From: Rhizobium sp. N324 | GTDB lineage: Bacteria > Pseudomonadota > Alphaproteobacteria > Rhizobiales > Rhizobiaceae | Length of the DNA: 64,000 bases | NCBI RefSeq assembly: GCF_001664485.1 | Contig: NZ_CP013635.1 | Span: forward strand, 496,001-560,000 | Direction: 5' to 3' | Shown here: in pieces, positions 25,283-35,019 of the stretch | Layout of the letters: each line of letters starts with the position of its first letter | Numbering within the stretch: the first letter of the stretch is position 1 | Translations under genes and position numbers: made by a program | The notes under the pieces: generated by a model | Seen by the model: only the letters and a program-made list of their open reading frames with translations | Databases searched by the model: none | What the model was told of the DNA's origin: nothing

Positions 25283-27576
25283 GCGGCGTTTCGCCCGCGC
25301 AACGACACCATGATCGATTTCGAGGTGGGCGTATCGCTTTCCTTGCCGGCGCTGCCGAGCGGCACCAGCACGTTCAGCTCCGGATAATAACCGGCGATGC
25401 TGCCCCTCGGAATGTCATAGGGCACCAGACGGAAATTCTCAGCGATGCGGTCGATGCCGTCGTCATGCTCGCCGACCACGTCGATGCGGTCACCGGCCGC
25501 GGCATTCATCGCCTTCAGATCGTCTGGATGAATGAAAATGACCTGCCGCTCTCCGTAGACACCGCGATATCGGTCATCGAGACCATAGACCGTCGTATTG
25601 TATTGATCGTGCGACCGGAATGTCTGCAGGGCGAAACGACGTCCCCCGCCCTTTCGCGCCCGCTGATGGACCGTCTCCTCGGGAAGCGCCTCGGACGAAA
25701 ATGACGCTTTGCCTGCCGGTGTGTCCCACTCCCGATGGCTTGCTGCGTTGCGCAGGTGGAAACCGCGCGGCTTTCGCAGGCGCGCATTGTAGTTGTCGAA
25801 ACCCGGAATGGTCGCCGCGATATGATCGCGGATAAGGTCGTAGTCGTCGGCGAGCGCCGCCCAACCGACCAGGGCGGAACCGACCGTCGCTTCCGCAATG
25901 CCGGCAATGATGGCGACTTCAGAAAGAAGATGCGGCGAGGCCGGGCGATTGATACCGGCGGAGCCATGCACCATGCTCATCGAATCCTCGACGCTGACAA
26001 GCTGGGAATTTCCCGCTTGGTTGAGGTCCATTTCGGTGCGTCCGAGGCAGGGCAGGATGAAGGCCGCCTCGCCGGGCATGAGATGCGAATGATTGGGTTT
26101 GGTCGCGATGTTGACTGTCAGCTTCAGCTGCCGAAGCGCCTTTTCGACGAGGGCACTATCGGGCGTGGCGCGGGCGAAATTGCCGCCGAGCCCGATGAAA
26201 GCCTCGGCCGAGCCGTCGAGCATCGCGCCGATCGCGGCCAGAACGTTGTGGCCATGGTCGCGGGGAACGGTGAAGCGGAAGTGTTTCTCCAGCGCATCGA
26301 GGAAATCGTCCTCCGGCTTTTCGTTGATGCCGACGGTACGGTCGCCCTGCACGTTGGAATGGCCGCGCACCGGGCAAAGGCCGGCGCCCGGTTTGCCGAT
26401 ATTGCCGCGCAGGAACATGAAGTTGGCGATCTCGCGGATCGTCGCGACCGAATGCAGATGCTGGGTGACGCCCATCGCCCAGGTGCAGATGACGCGCTCG
26501 GCGTTGATGTAGACATCGGCCGCCCGTTCGATCTCCTGCCGGCTCAGTCCCGACTGGTCCTCGATCTCAGCCCAGCCTGTGGCCTCGACCGCAGCCCGAT
26601 ACGCCTGAAAATCCGCGCAATGTTCGGTGAGAAATGCGTTGTCGAGAACGGCGGGCAGACCGGCGGCGACCGCTCTGTCTTCCCTAGCCAGCACGGCCTT
26701 GGCCATGCCCCGCACCGCGGCCATGTCGCCGCCGAGCTGCGGCTGCAGATAAAGGCTGGCGATATCGGTCGAGCCGCCGCGCAGCATCTCGATCTTGTCC
26801 TGCGGATCGGAGAAGCGCTCCAGGCCGCGCTCGCGGATCGGATTGAACACGACGACGCGCGCGCCGCGGATCGCCGCCCGGCGCAGGTCGCCGAGCATTC
26901 GCGGATGGTTGGTGCCCGGGTTCTGCCCGATCACGAAGATCGCGTCGGCCTCCTCGAAATCCTCCAGAAGCACGGTGCCCTTGCCGACGCCGATGGCCTG
27001 GCGCATGGCGATACCGCTTGCTTCATGGCACATGTTGGAGCAATCGGGGAAATTATTAGTGCCGTAGACGCGCACGAACAGCTGGTAGAGATAGGCGGCT
27101 TCGTTGCTGGCCCGGCCCGAGGTGTAGAATTCCGCCCGGTTGGGGGTGTCGAGGCCCTTCAGAATGCCGCCGATTTCGGCAAAGGCATTCTCCCACGAAA
27201 CCGGCAGATAGCGATCGCTCGCCGCATCGTAACGCATCGGATGTGTCAGGCGGCCGTTGAGTTCGAGTTCATAATCCGTCAGCCGGCGAAGCTCAGACAC
27301 CGTATTCTCGGCAAAGAAGGCGGGCGTTGCCCGCTTCTCCGTCGCTTCCCAGGCGACCGCCTTCACGCCGTTCTCGCAGAACTCGAACGACGATCCATGT
27401 TCCGGGTCACCCCAGGCGCAGCCCGGGCAATCGAAACCATCAGGCTGGTTCGCCTTCAGCATGGTGCGCGCGCCCGAGACGGGCATACCGCTTTGCAGCA
27501 ATTGCTTGCCGCAGCTCTTCAAAGCGCCCCAGCCGCCGGCAGCCGCCGATTTCTTGCCAATGAATTTTGTGTCCAT
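25279..27576 (-). CDS. FdhF/YdeP-family molybdopterin oxidoreductase
   Basis: Protein of 765 residues, the length of YdeP-like oxidoreductases related to formate dehydrogenase alpha chains. The N-terminal CPGCAWGDP motif is typical of YdeP; molybdopterin-guanine-dinucleotide contacts show as FYTSGRASNEA, CHEASGIAM, IGQNPGTNHPRM and a C-terminal MoCo-binding domain with RSHDQYNTTVYG. In other bacteria YdeP-type proteins are tied to acid or redox stress, but the substrate is unknown. A symmetric ATAG-N7-CTAT site lies about 55 bases upstream of the start. It is coupled to a small winged-helix-like gene. Confidence 0.88.
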   Translation of the reverse strand: MDTKFIGKKSAAAGGWGALKSCGKQLLQSGMPVSGARTMLKANQPDGFDCPGCAWGDPEHGSSFEFCENGVKAVAWEATEKRATPAFFAENTVSELRRLTDYELELNGRLTHPMRYDAASDRYLPVSWENAFAEIGGILKGLDTPNRAEFYTSGRASNEAAYLYQLFVRVYGTNNFPDCSNMCHEASGIAMRQAIGVGKGTVLLEDFEEADAIFVIGQNPGTNHPRMLGDLRRAAIRGARVVVFNPIRERGLERFSDPQDKIEMLRGGSTDIASLYLQPQLGGDMAAVRGMAKAVLAREDRAVAAGLPAVLDNAFLTEHCADFQAYRAAVEATGWAEIEDQSGLSRQEIERAADVYINAERVICTWAMGVTQHLHSVATIREIANFMFLRGNIGKPGAGLCPVRGHSNVQGDRTVGINEKPEDDFLDALEKHFRFTVPRDHGHNVLAAIGAMLDGSAEAFIGLGGNFARATPDSALVEKALRQLKLTVNIATKPNHSHLMPGEAAFILPCLGRTEMDLNQAGNSQLVSVEDSMSMVHGSAGINRPASPHLLSEVAIIAGIAEATVGSALVGWAALADDYDLIRDHIAATIPGFDNYNARLRKPRGFHLRNAASHREWDTPAGKASFSSEALPEETVHQRARKGGGRRFALQTFRSHDQYNTTVYGLDDRYRGVYGERQVIFIHPDDLKAMNAAAGDRIDVVGEHDDGIDRIAENFRLVPYDIPRGSIAGYYPELNVLVPLGSAGKESDTPTSKSIMVSLRGRNAA

Positions 27577-27626
27577 GCGCCCTTATTGTCGAAGCGCGGA
27601 AAACATCAAGGCCACAGGCGCGATGG

Positions 27627-27649
27627 TTTGATAGAAAAAACCTATCAAA
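27627..27649 (-). promoter_or_regulatory. Inverted repeat with ATAG-N7-CTAT core upstream of the oxidoreductase
   Basis: Eight-base arms TTTGATAG and CTATCAAA flank seven bases. The core ATAG-N7-CTAT is the half-site pattern known for OxyR and also fits a general LysR-type dyad. It lies 51 bases upstream of the YdeP-like gene start and just beyond the 3' end of the GGDEF gene, so it most likely controls the oxidoreductase. Confidence 0.45.
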
Positions 27650-27662
27650 GAAGGATCTCGAT

Positions 27663-29669
27663 TTAACCGGCTTCCTTGATGGTGTGTCGGTCCCCGTTTG
27701 GCGAATGAGCCAGAATGCGATTGCGGCCCTGTGTCTTGGCGTCATAGAGCGCCGCGTCGGCCTCGGTCAGGAGGCGGTTCGGGTTGGTCCGCAGGACGGC
27801 GCCGGTGGCACAGGATACGCCGATGCTCGCCGTCACCCGGGCAAATTCGCTACCGGAATGCGTGATATTCTCCTGAGCCAGGCGCCGGGCGAATTGCTCG
27901 GCGACAATCATCGCCCCTTTGGCGCTGGTGTCGGGGAGGAACACCACGAATTCCTCGCCGCCGTAGCGCGCGACGATATCCGCCGGCCGGCTGACGGATT
28001 GGCGCAGACATGTGCTGACGACCCGCAGGCATTGGTCTCCGGCGGGATGACCATAGGTATCGTTATAGGCCTTGAAGCGATCGATATCGACCATCAGCAG
28101 GCTGAACGGCGTGTTTTTCCGGGCGCTGCCCGCGGTCTCGCGGGCGAAGGCTTCGTCGAAAGCGCGGCGGTTGACCATGCCGGTGAGCCCATCCGTCTCA
28201 GCAAGGCTTTTCAGCTGCTCCGCCGACAGTCTGAGCGCGATTTCGGCCTGTTTCGTCGCCGTGATGTCGGAGACGACGGCCATTGCCGTGCCGTCCTCCG
28301 CAAGCCTTGTCCGGATGCTGCGCCAGTCGCCGTTATGGAGCTGAACCTCTTCGTCCTTGTTGCTGTGCAGGGAAGCCGCGGCGGCCTTGATCCAACCTTC
28401 AATATCCCCTTCGGGGATACCGGGCCGCTCGCCGGTTTCGACGACGCGGCGCAGGATATCGCTGATATGGGCGCCGACCACGCGGGCATCGCCGGAGAGC
28501 GGGAACGCATCGCGATACTGATCGTTGCAAAAGAGGATAAAGCCCTTGCTGTCATACATGGCGATCCCATCGGACATACCGGCCATCGCATGCGAGAGCA
28601 GGTTCTTGCTTTCGCGCAATTCACGCTCCAGGGCAGTACGCTCCGTAACATCGCGCGTTACACCGGCAAGGCCGATCACTCGCCCCTGCTTGTCCCGCAG
28701 CGGAACCTTGGAGGCGAGCAGGAATCTTCCTTCGATATATTCGGTGGAATCGATCAGCGGTACGCCGGTGTCTATGACCTGCTGCTCGAGATAATATAAT
28801 TCCTCGGCGAGCGGCCGCGACATCAGATTGAAATCCGACAATCCGGTCATCTCCGCCGTCGTCCTGAAACGGAAGAGGCGGGTCATGTTTTCATTGACGG
28901 TGATGAACCGGCTGTTTCGGTCCTTCACATAGAGATAATCGGGCGACTGCGAAAACGCGGTCACCAATATGCTTCGCTCCAGCTCCCATTGCTGGGTCTT
29001 CAGGAGAACGCAACCGCCGAGAACGGTCGCCAGGCAATTCAATGCGATCAAGGGAAAACCAACGCCGCTGAGTACATGGGCATTCACCAAGGTCGGCAGC
29101 ACAGCCATCGACACGACCAATGCAACGCCAAGGGCGAGGCTCAGCAGCGCAACGTCCATGAACCCCGGCGATCTCTTGCGGGTCCAGATATGACCGGCCA
29201 AACCGATGCCTGTGGCGAGGGCCATGGTGATGATCCCGTCGACCATCGCCGTGCCGCCGACGGCGAAACGAAAGGCCATCGCCAGAACTGCGGCAAAGGC
29301 CGCGGCGATCGGCCCTCCGAACATGCCGGCCAATGCAAGCGGCGAAAAGCGCAGGTCGATATAGATGCCGGGATGAAATTCAACGGCCAGCAATATCGAG
29401 CCGATGGAGGCGCCGCCGGCTATGATCCCGAAGGCGATTTTTTCCTGCCGGAAGGACCGGCGTTGAAATTGGATCGAAAAAAGCGCCCAGAGCGAGATTG
29501 CCAGGCACACAAAGGAAAGGTTGCCACCGAATTGCGTCCAATTGCCATTCACCGCGCTGGATCCACCTTCCAATACATGTAACGAACTCATCATAGGCGA
29601 AACTGGTTTGGGCTTGGTTAAACCGAACTCATGGGGCGGCATGGAGTATCGACCAAGCCAGGCTGACAT
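27663..29669 (-). CDS. Membrane diguanylate cyclase with 5TM, PAS and GGDEF domains
   Basis: Up to 668 residues. Residues about 50-225 form a 5TMR-LYT-like membrane sensor (IDLRFSPLALAGMFGGP). Two PAS domains follow (about 232-345 and 355-475; the first ends in the PAC-like GVTRDVTERTALE), then GGDEF at about 485-655. The active-site loop is GGEEF at 570-574, and an inhibitory RxxD site (RPAD 561-564) sits five residues before it, so c-di-GMP synthesis with product inhibition is expected. The true start may be one of two ATGs at 29594 or 29591, because the outermost ATG falls in a small palindrome. Confidence 0.88.
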   Translation of the reverse strand: MSAWLGRYSMPPHEFGLTKPKPVSPMMSSLHVLEGGSSAVNGNWTQFGGNLSFVCLAISLWALFSIQFQRRSFRQEKIAFGIIAGGASIGSILLAVEFHPGIYIDLRFSPLALAGMFGGPIAAAFAAVLAMAFRFAVGGTAMVDGIITMALATGIGLAGHIWTRKRSPGFMDVALLSLALGVALVVSMAVLPTLVNAHVLSGVGFPLIALNCLATVLGGCVLLKTQQWELERSILVTAFSQSPDYLYVKDRNSRFITVNENMTRLFRFRTTAEMTGLSDFNLMSRPLAEELYYLEQQVIDTGVPLIDSTEYIEGRFLLASKVPLRDKQGRVIGLAGVTRDVTERTALERELRESKNLLSHAMAGMSDGIAMYDSKGFILFCNDQYRDAFPLSGDARVVGAHISDILRRVVETGERPGIPEGDIEGWIKAAAASLHSNKDEEVQLHNGDWRSIRTRLAEDGTAMAVVSDITATKQAEIALRLSAEQLKSLAETDGLTGMVNRRAFDEAFARETAGSARKNTPFSLLMVDIDRFKAYNDTYGHPAGDQCLRVVSTCLRQSVSRPADIVARYGGEEFVVFLPDTSAKGAMIVAEQFARRLAQENITHSGSEFARVTASIGVSCATGAVLRTNPNRLLTEADAALYDAKTQGRNRILAHSPNGDRHTIKEAG

Positions 29670-29869
29670 GCCTGTTATAAGGCATGCTTAACAACCGCCC
29701 TCCTCTTTGTCTGGACGCGTTTTGCGGCGGCGCAATAATGCGTTATTCGGATATGCCTGCGCAATCAGACTATTATTGCGCGATCAAAAGGCTCGCAGCT
29801 GCCGATAGTTGCAGTGCGTTCCGCTGCCGGTCCGCCGAAATTCGCGGACGCTTCGCGTTCGAACAAGGG

Positions 29870-29890
29870 GCCCGGCGTCGCCCGCCGGGC
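29870..29890 (-). terminator. Hairpin after the CalB-like gene
   Basis: An 8-bp all-GC stem GCCCGGCG/CGCCGGGC with a 5-base loop starts 10 bases beyond the aldehyde dehydrogenase stop. It has no clear U-run but its place suits the end of the four-gene leftward operon. The remaining 200 bases toward the GGDEF start hold only short weak dyads. Confidence 0.45.
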
Positions 29891-29900
29891 AGGTTCTCCG

Positions 29901-31340
29901 TTACTTGCAAATCGCCGCGGCCAGGAAGCCGCGCATCGCCTCGCCGAAGGGCGGCCGCATCATATATTCCGCTTCCACCATCCTGCTCTGGTGATAGACG
30001 GCGCGTGGATGCGAGAAGGTGAGGAAGCCGAACTTGCCGTGATAGGCGCCCATGCCGGAATGGCCGACGCCGCCGAACGGCAGGCCTTCGGCGGTGACAT
30101 GGCTCATGCAGTCGTTGACCGTCACCCCGCCGGAGGTCGTATTGTCGAGCACGCGGCGTTCCTCTTCGCCATCCTGGCCGAAGTAATAGAGAGCGAGCGG
30201 GCGCGGCTTGGCGTTGATCCGATCGATGACGTCGGCGATATCGCGATAGGCAATGACCGGCAGCACCGGCCCGAAGATTTCCTCCCGCAACACGCGCATG
30301 TCTTCGGTGGGATCGAGGATCAGGGTTGGCGGCATGCGATGGGCCGATTGCTGGGAGAAATTCTCCGCCGCCGGGTTGATCTCGACGACGCGGGCGCCCT
30401 TGGCCCTGGCGTCGTCGATCAGGCCCTGGACGCGGGCATGATGGCGGGCATTGACGATCGAGGTGTAATCAGGATTTTCCTTCAGCTCCGGATACATCGA
30501 GCCGACCGCGGCGACCGCGTGTTCGGCAAAGGACTCGACACTTTCCTCGGGCACATAGACATAGTCCGGCGCTAGGCAGATCTGGCCCGCATTCAGCGTC
30601 TTGACGGTCATGACGCGGCGCGCGGCGTCCGCAAGGTCGGCCGAGCGGCCGATGACGACGGGCGATTTGCCGCCGAGCTCGAGTGTCAACGGCGTCAGGT
30701 TTTCCGCCGCCGCGCGCATGACGTGATGGGCGATCGCGGTGCCGCCGGTAAAGATCAGGTGGTCGAAGGCAAGCGATGTAAAGGCCGTCCCCGTGGCCGG
30801 CCCGCCCTGGACGACGGCGATTTCCGTCTCGTCGAAGGCGCCAGCGATCAGTCCCGCCATCAGTGCTGACGAAGCCGGCGTCACCTCCGACGGCTTGATC
30901 ATGGCGCGGTTGCCGGCAGCCAGAATGCCGGCAAGCGGCGCCAAGGCGAGCTGATAGGGAAAATTCCAGGGGCTGAGAATGCCGACAACGCCCTTCGGCT
31001 GATAGACCACCTTGGCGACCGCATCCGGGAATAGCGCCTCGTGCTCTTCGGGCTTCAGCCATTCGGCGAGATGGGCCTTGGCGTATTTGAGCGAACCGAC
31101 GCAGGTGAAGACGTCGAGCAGCAGGCTTGCCTCGACACTGCGGCTGCCGAAATCTTCCGACAATGCGTCGGCGATCGCGTCCTTGTGGTCGACGAGAAGG
31201 GCGATGACGCGGTCGATGCGATCGATGCGGGTGTCGATATCAGGCGGCCCCTCCTTCAGGAAGGACGCCCTTTGCCGATCGAGCAGCGCCTTCATGGCAT
31301 CGGGGCTGATATCGGTGGCGATTGGGGTGACGGTGTTCAT
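29901..31340 (-). CDS. Coniferyl aldehyde dehydrogenase (CalB-like)
   Basis: Protein of 479 residues. It has the ALDH features SPWNFPYQLALAPL, FTGGTAIAHHVM, the general base in LELGGKSPVV and catalytic Cys in LNAGQICLAPDY; the short C-terminus with GGVGHSGMGAYHGKFGFLTFSH is typical of coniferyl aldehyde dehydrogenases and relatives. It would oxidise coniferaldehyde to ferulate, the substrate of the CoA ligase encoded at the head of the same operon. It starts 21 bases after the alcohol dehydrogenase stop. Confidence 0.85.
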   Translation of the reverse strand: MNTVTPIATDISPDAMKALLDRQRASFLKEGPPDIDTRIDRIDRVIALLVDHKDAIADALSEDFGSRSVEASLLLDVFTCVGSLKYAKAHLAEWLKPEEHEALFPDAVAKVVYQPKGVVGILSPWNFPYQLALAPLAGILAAGNRAMIKPSEVTPASSALMAGLIAGAFDETEIAVVQGGPATGTAFTSLAFDHLIFTGGTAIAHHVMRAAAENLTPLTLELGGKSPVVIGRSADLADAARRVMTVKTLNAGQICLAPDYVYVPEESVESFAEHAVAAVGSMYPELKENPDYTSIVNARHHARVQGLIDDARAKGARVVEINPAAENFSQQSAHRMPPTLILDPTEDMRVLREEIFGPVLPVIAYRDIADVIDRINAKPRPLALYYFGQDGEEERRVLDNTTSGGVTVNDCMSHVTAEGLPFGGVGHSGMGAYHGKFGFLTFSHPRAVYHQSRMVEAEYMMRPPFGEAMRGFLAAAICK

Positions 31341-31361
31341 TCTTTCCTCCCTTGAACGATG

Positions 31362-32468
31362 TCAGACGGCCGGCTGGCGCACGACCGGCTTCAGCACGAT
31401 GCCCCTTTCCGCATCCTCCACGGCCTGGTTGATGTCGGCGAAATCATAGAAGCTGACGAGCCTGTCGAAGGGGAAGCGGCCCTGCCGGTGAAGGTCGATC
31501 AGCAGAGGGATCAGCACATCGGGATTGGAATCGCCCTCGACGATGCCGCGCACCCGGCGTCCGCCGGAGAGGATATGGGTGAGATCGAGCGTCAGCGTCG
31601 CGCCATGCGGCGAGGCGCCGACGATGCCGCAGGTGCCGCGCGGCGCGAGCACCCGCACGCATTGATCGATGACGGCAGGCACGCCGGAAGCATCGATCGC
31701 ATAATCGACGCCGGCGCCGGTGAGCGCCATGATCGTGGCAACGGCATCGTTCGCCTTGCCGTTGACAATATCGGTCGCGCCGAGTTCGGCGGCAAGCGAC
31801 AGCCGCGCCTCGTTGACGTCGACGGCGATGATCCTGGAAGCGCCGACGATCCGCGCCGCCATCACGGCGGCAAGACCGACCGAACCCATGCCGAAAACCG
31901 CAAGCACTTTTCCGGGTTCGACCTTCAGCGCATTCATCACCGCGCCGGCGCCGGTCTGGATGCCGCAGGCGAGCGGCCCGAGCAGCGCCAGATCGGCATC
32001 TTCAGGCACTTTGACGATATTGCGCTCATGGCAGAGCGCGTGGCTGGCGAAAGAGGATTGCCCGAAAATATTGCCGTTCACCCGCTCCCCTCTATAGGAG
32101 AGCCCGCTCGAACCATCGGCGCGCGAACCGAAGAAATTGCGCGGGAAGAATTCGTGGCAATAGGTCTCTTCGTGCTCGTTGCAGCTCGGGCAATGACCGC
32201 AGGAATTGAAGGTCATCACCACGTGATCGCCGGGCGCCACCTTCGCAACGCCCGGCCCGACACGCTCGACGATGCCTGCACCTTCATGACCGAGCACGAC
32301 CGGCTGCGGCACCGGCAGGTGCTGGTCGCGCATGACGATATCGGTGTGGCAAACCCCGGTCGCGACGACGCGAACCAGGATTTCCCCCTCGCGCGGCTCC
32401 TCCAGATCGAGGCTTTCCAGCGAAAACGGCATATGCGGCGCACGCGCCACTGCGGCATGAATCTTCAT
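31362..32468 (-). CDS. Zinc-dependent (aryl-)alcohol dehydrogenase
   Basis: Medium-chain dehydrogenase of 368 residues from the ATG at 32468 behind GGGAGGAGGAAACC; an ATG 27 bases upstream is poorer. Catalytic zinc ligands appear in ATGVCHTDIV and GHEGAGIVE; the structural zinc lobe is reduced, with CGHCPSCNEHEETYC. The coenzyme motif is FGMGSVGLAAV. Related enzymes oxidise benzyl or coniferyl-type alcohols. Sitting between the hydratase-lyase and coniferyl aldehyde dehydrogenase genes, it probably interconverts an aromatic alcohol and aldehyde in the same pathway. Confidence 0.83.
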   Translation of the reverse strand: MKIHAAVARAPHMPFSLESLDLEEPREGEILVRVVATGVCHTDIVMRDQHLPVPQPVVLGHEGAGIVERVGPGVAKVAPGDHVVMTFNSCGHCPSCNEHEETYCHEFFPRNFFGSRADGSSGLSYRGERVNGNIFGQSSFASHALCHERNIVKVPEDADLALLGPLACGIQTGAGAVMNALKVEPGKVLAVFGMGSVGLAAVMAARIVGASRIIAVDVNEARLSLAAELGATDIVNGKANDAVATIMALTGAGVDYAIDASGVPAVIDQCVRVLAPRGTCGIVGASPHGATLTLDLTHILSGGRRVRGIVEGDSNPDVLIPLLIDLHRQGRFPFDRLVSFYDFADINQAVEDAERGIVLKPVVRQPAV

Positions 32469-32522
32469 GGTTTCCTCCTCCCGATGATTGCCCACGAAAC
32501 GGCCCGGTACGCCTGGCCTCCG

Positions 32523-33347
32523 TCAGCGGCCGCGCTTATAGGCGCCGAGCCCCGGCTGATAGGTCTTGTCGTCAAGGAACTGCTTCAGCCCCTCGTCGCG
32601 CCCCTTGGTTTTGTCGAGAAACAGCATCTGCTCCAGCTTGGCGTAGATGTAGTCGTCGGCGAGATCCCAGGGCAGGTTGCGCACGCGCTTATAAGTGTCC
32701 TTGGCCGCCTTCAGCGTCACCGGGTTCTTTTCGAGCAGGCTGGCGCAGATCTTGCGGACCCGGGTTTCAAGCTCGGCGAGCGGCACCGCTTCGTTGACGA
32801 GGCCCATTTCGGCGGCCTTGCGCCCACCGAACAATTCCCCGGTCATGATGTAATAGAGCGCGTCGCGATGGCGCATCACCTCGGCAACCGCGCGGGTGAC
32901 GTTGCCGCCCGGCAGGATGCCCCAATTGATTTCGGAAAGGCCGAAATTCGCCTCCTCGGCGGCAATGGCGAGATCGCAGGAAACCAGCGGTGTAAAGGCG
33001 CCGCCGAAGCACCAGCCGTTGACCATGGCGATCGTCGGCTTTTCGAAATACATCAGCCGGCCCCACCAGCCGCCGGATTGGCGCCGCGCCTTCAGCGTCG
33101 CATCCCGCGGTTTGTCGTCATTGTCGCGGAAATATTCCTTCAGATCCATGCCGGCCGACCAGGACTCGCCGGCGCCGCGCAGGACGAGGACGCCGCAGCG
33201 CTCGTCGCCCTCGAGTTCATCGAGCACGTCCATCATCCGGGCGTTCAAAGCCGGGTTCATCGCATTGCGCTTTTCAGGACGGTTGAGGGTCACGAAAGCA
33301 ATGCCATTGTCGAATTCGACCAGAACCGGCGATTTCATATCAGTCAT
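32523..33347 (-). CDS. p-Hydroxycinnamoyl-CoA hydratase/lyase
   Basis: Crotonase-fold protein of 274 residues, close to the usual 276. It shows GAGESWSAGMDLKEYFRD, the oxyanion segment GWCFGGAFTPLVSCDLAIA, catalytic Glu139 in SEINWGILPGG, and a tyrosine-rich YIYAKLEQ near the C-terminus, all typical of HCHL. It hydrates feruloyl- or coumaroyl-CoA and then cleaves it to vanillin or 4-hydroxybenzaldehyde plus acetyl-CoA. It follows the CoA ligase gene by 45 bases. Confidence 0.92.
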   Translation of the reverse strand: MTDMKSPVLVEFDNGIAFVTLNRPEKRNAMNPALNARMMDVLDELEGDERCGVLVLRGAGESWSAGMDLKEYFRDNDDKPRDATLKARRQSGGWWGRLMYFEKPTIAMVNGWCFGGAFTPLVSCDLAIAAEEANFGLSEINWGILPGGNVTRAVAEVMRHRDALYYIMTGELFGGRKAAEMGLVNEAVPLAELETRVRKICASLLEKNPVTLKAAKDTYKRVRNLPWDLADDYIYAKLEQMLFLDKTKGRDEGLKQFLDDKTYQPGLGAYKRGR

Positions 33348-33392
33348 GGGGCTACTCCATTGGTTTCGGCATTGAATGCCGGGGCCGCGTCA

Positions 33393-34976
33393 TCAGGCCT
33401 GTCGTTGAAGGGTTTCGTCGGAATGCAGCTGGCGCAGAACATGCTTCTGCACCTTACCGGAGGCGGTGCGGGGAATGGTTTCGACGAAGAGGATACGCGC
33501 CGGGCGCTTGAAGGCGGCGAGCCTTGCGGCGCAATGGCCGGCGATCGCCTCACCCGTTACCGCAGCCCCGGGCCGCAGCACGATATAGGCAATGCCGCAT
33601 TCGCCCCATTTGATGTCGGGAATGCCGACGACCGCCACGTCGAGAATATCGGGATGGCCTGCGAGCGCGGCTTCGACCTCGGCCGGGTAAACATTCTCGC
33701 CACCGCTGATATACATGTCCTTTAGCCGGTCGACGATGCGATAGAAGCCGTTTACCTCGCGCCGGCCGAGATCGCCGGTGCGGTACCAGCCGTCGGCGAA
33801 GGCGGCAGCGGTTTCCTCGGGCTTGTTCCAGTAACCGGCCGTCACCGCGGGGCCACGCAGCCAGAGTTCGCCGATCTCACCTTCCCCGACATCGCGACCA
33901 TCTTCGCCGACGATGCGGATGTCGAGCAAGGGCGCCGGCAGACCGACGCTGCCGGGATTGTCCTGCACCGCGCGGCGGTCGATCGGCACATGCAGCACCG
34001 TTCCCGCCTCGCTCATGCCGTAGCCGTTGACCAGCGCCACGCCGTCGGCGAGATAGCTCTCGATCAAGGCCTGCGTCAGCGGCGCGCCGCCGACGAAGAG
34101 AGCATGCAGGCCGGAAAGAGCCGTGGCGCTATAGGAGGAGTCGCCACGCAAGGCGAGCGCGATCTGCGGCACGGCGAAATAATGGGTGATGGCGCGTTTG
34201 CGGTCGGCAAGGGCTGCGAGCGTTCGCGCCGGCGTGAACCGGTCCGAGATGACGAGCGTACCGCCCAGCATCAATGTGGTGCGCGCCACGGCGATCAGGC
34301 CGATCGTGTGGAAGAACGGTAGATCGCAGAGCGCGACCGAAGCCGGCCCGATCTCGCCGACGAAGGAAAAATTGACCGCGGCAAAGAAGGCGTTGCGGCG
34401 GGTGATGACGACGCCCTTCGGCTGTCCCGTCGTGCCCGACGTATAGAGAAGGACGCAAGGCTGATCCGCATCGACGGGCACGGGCTTCACCGCGTGGCTC
34501 GCCTCGATCCGGGCGGCAAGCCCGCCCGGGTCACCTGCCGTCGAGATCACCATCATCTCGGGATCGACGTCGGCAAGGCTCGTCACTGCCGCCGAAAACT
34601 CTTCGTCGTGGACCAGGAGCGCCGGCGCGCAATCGGCAAGAATCGGCCGAAGCTCGGCGGCGTTGAGGCGCCAGTTGAGCGGGACATAGATGGCGCCGGC
34701 GCGCTGGCAGGCAAAGGCAAGCACGATCGCGTCGATCGAGTTGCGCGCCAGCATGGCGACACGCGCTCCATCCCGCCCTACCCCGAGCATCGCGCTCAAA
34801 AGGCCGACGCAACGGGCGATCCGCGCATCGAGTTCGACATAGGTCAACTGCCGGCCGGTGGCGATCTCGAACAGAGCCTGACGGTCCGGCGCGACGCGGG
34901 CGCGGTAGAGGATCGGATCATCCGTCACCAGCCCGCAATCCGCCGACGATGCCATCCCGGCAAAGGAATGCGCCAT
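33393..34976 (-). CDS. Acyl-CoA synthetase, probable feruloyl-CoA synthetase
   Basis: AMP-forming ligase of 527 residues from the ATG at 34976 behind GGGAGGAGAAA. The P-loop reads LLYTSGTTGQPKGVV, followed by NGYGMSEAGTVLH, YRTGDLGRREVNGFY and the C-terminal catalytic lysine region RTASGKVQKHVLR. It should activate ferulate or coumarate to the CoA thioester for the hydratase/lyase encoded next. Head of the leftward operon; a MarR-type dyad lies 44 bases upstream of its start. Confidence 0.87.
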   Translation of the reverse strand: MAHSFAGMASSADCGLVTDDPILYRARVAPDRQALFEIATGRQLTYVELDARIARCVGLLSAMLGVGRDGARVAMLARNSIDAIVLAFACQRAGAIYVPLNWRLNAAELRPILADCAPALLVHDEEFSAAVTSLADVDPEMMVISTAGDPGGLAARIEASHAVKPVPVDADQPCVLLYTSGTTGQPKGVVITRRNAFFAAVNFSFVGEIGPASVALCDLPFFHTIGLIAVARTTLMLGGTLVISDRFTPARTLAALADRKRAITHYFAVPQIALALRGDSSYSATALSGLHALFVGGAPLTQALIESYLADGVALVNGYGMSEAGTVLHVPIDRRAVQDNPGSVGLPAPLLDIRIVGEDGRDVGEGEIGELWLRGPAVTAGYWNKPEETAAAFADGWYRTGDLGRREVNGFYRIVDRLKDMYISGGENVYPAEVEAALAGHPDILDVAVVGIPDIKWGECGIAYIVLRPGAAVTGEAIAGHCAARLAAFKRPARILFVETIPRTASGKVQKHVLRQLHSDETLQRQA

Positions 34977-35019
34977 TTTCTCCTCCCATGCCCGCCGCTC
35001 CTCCGCTGCAGGCATCAAA

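Noticed and set aside
25735..27666. A 643-codon rightward frame
   Set aside because: Antisense shadow of the YdeP-like oxidoreductase in GC-rich DNA.
29759..29776. GCGCAAT/ATTGCGC dyad in the gap beside the GGDEF gene
   Set aside because: Short and isolated; not distinguishable from chance in this composition.
31359..33725. A 788-codon rightward frame
   Set aside because: It lies antisense to the alcohol dehydrogenase and HCHL genes and is composition-driven; His/Asp/Arg-rich with no family pattern.
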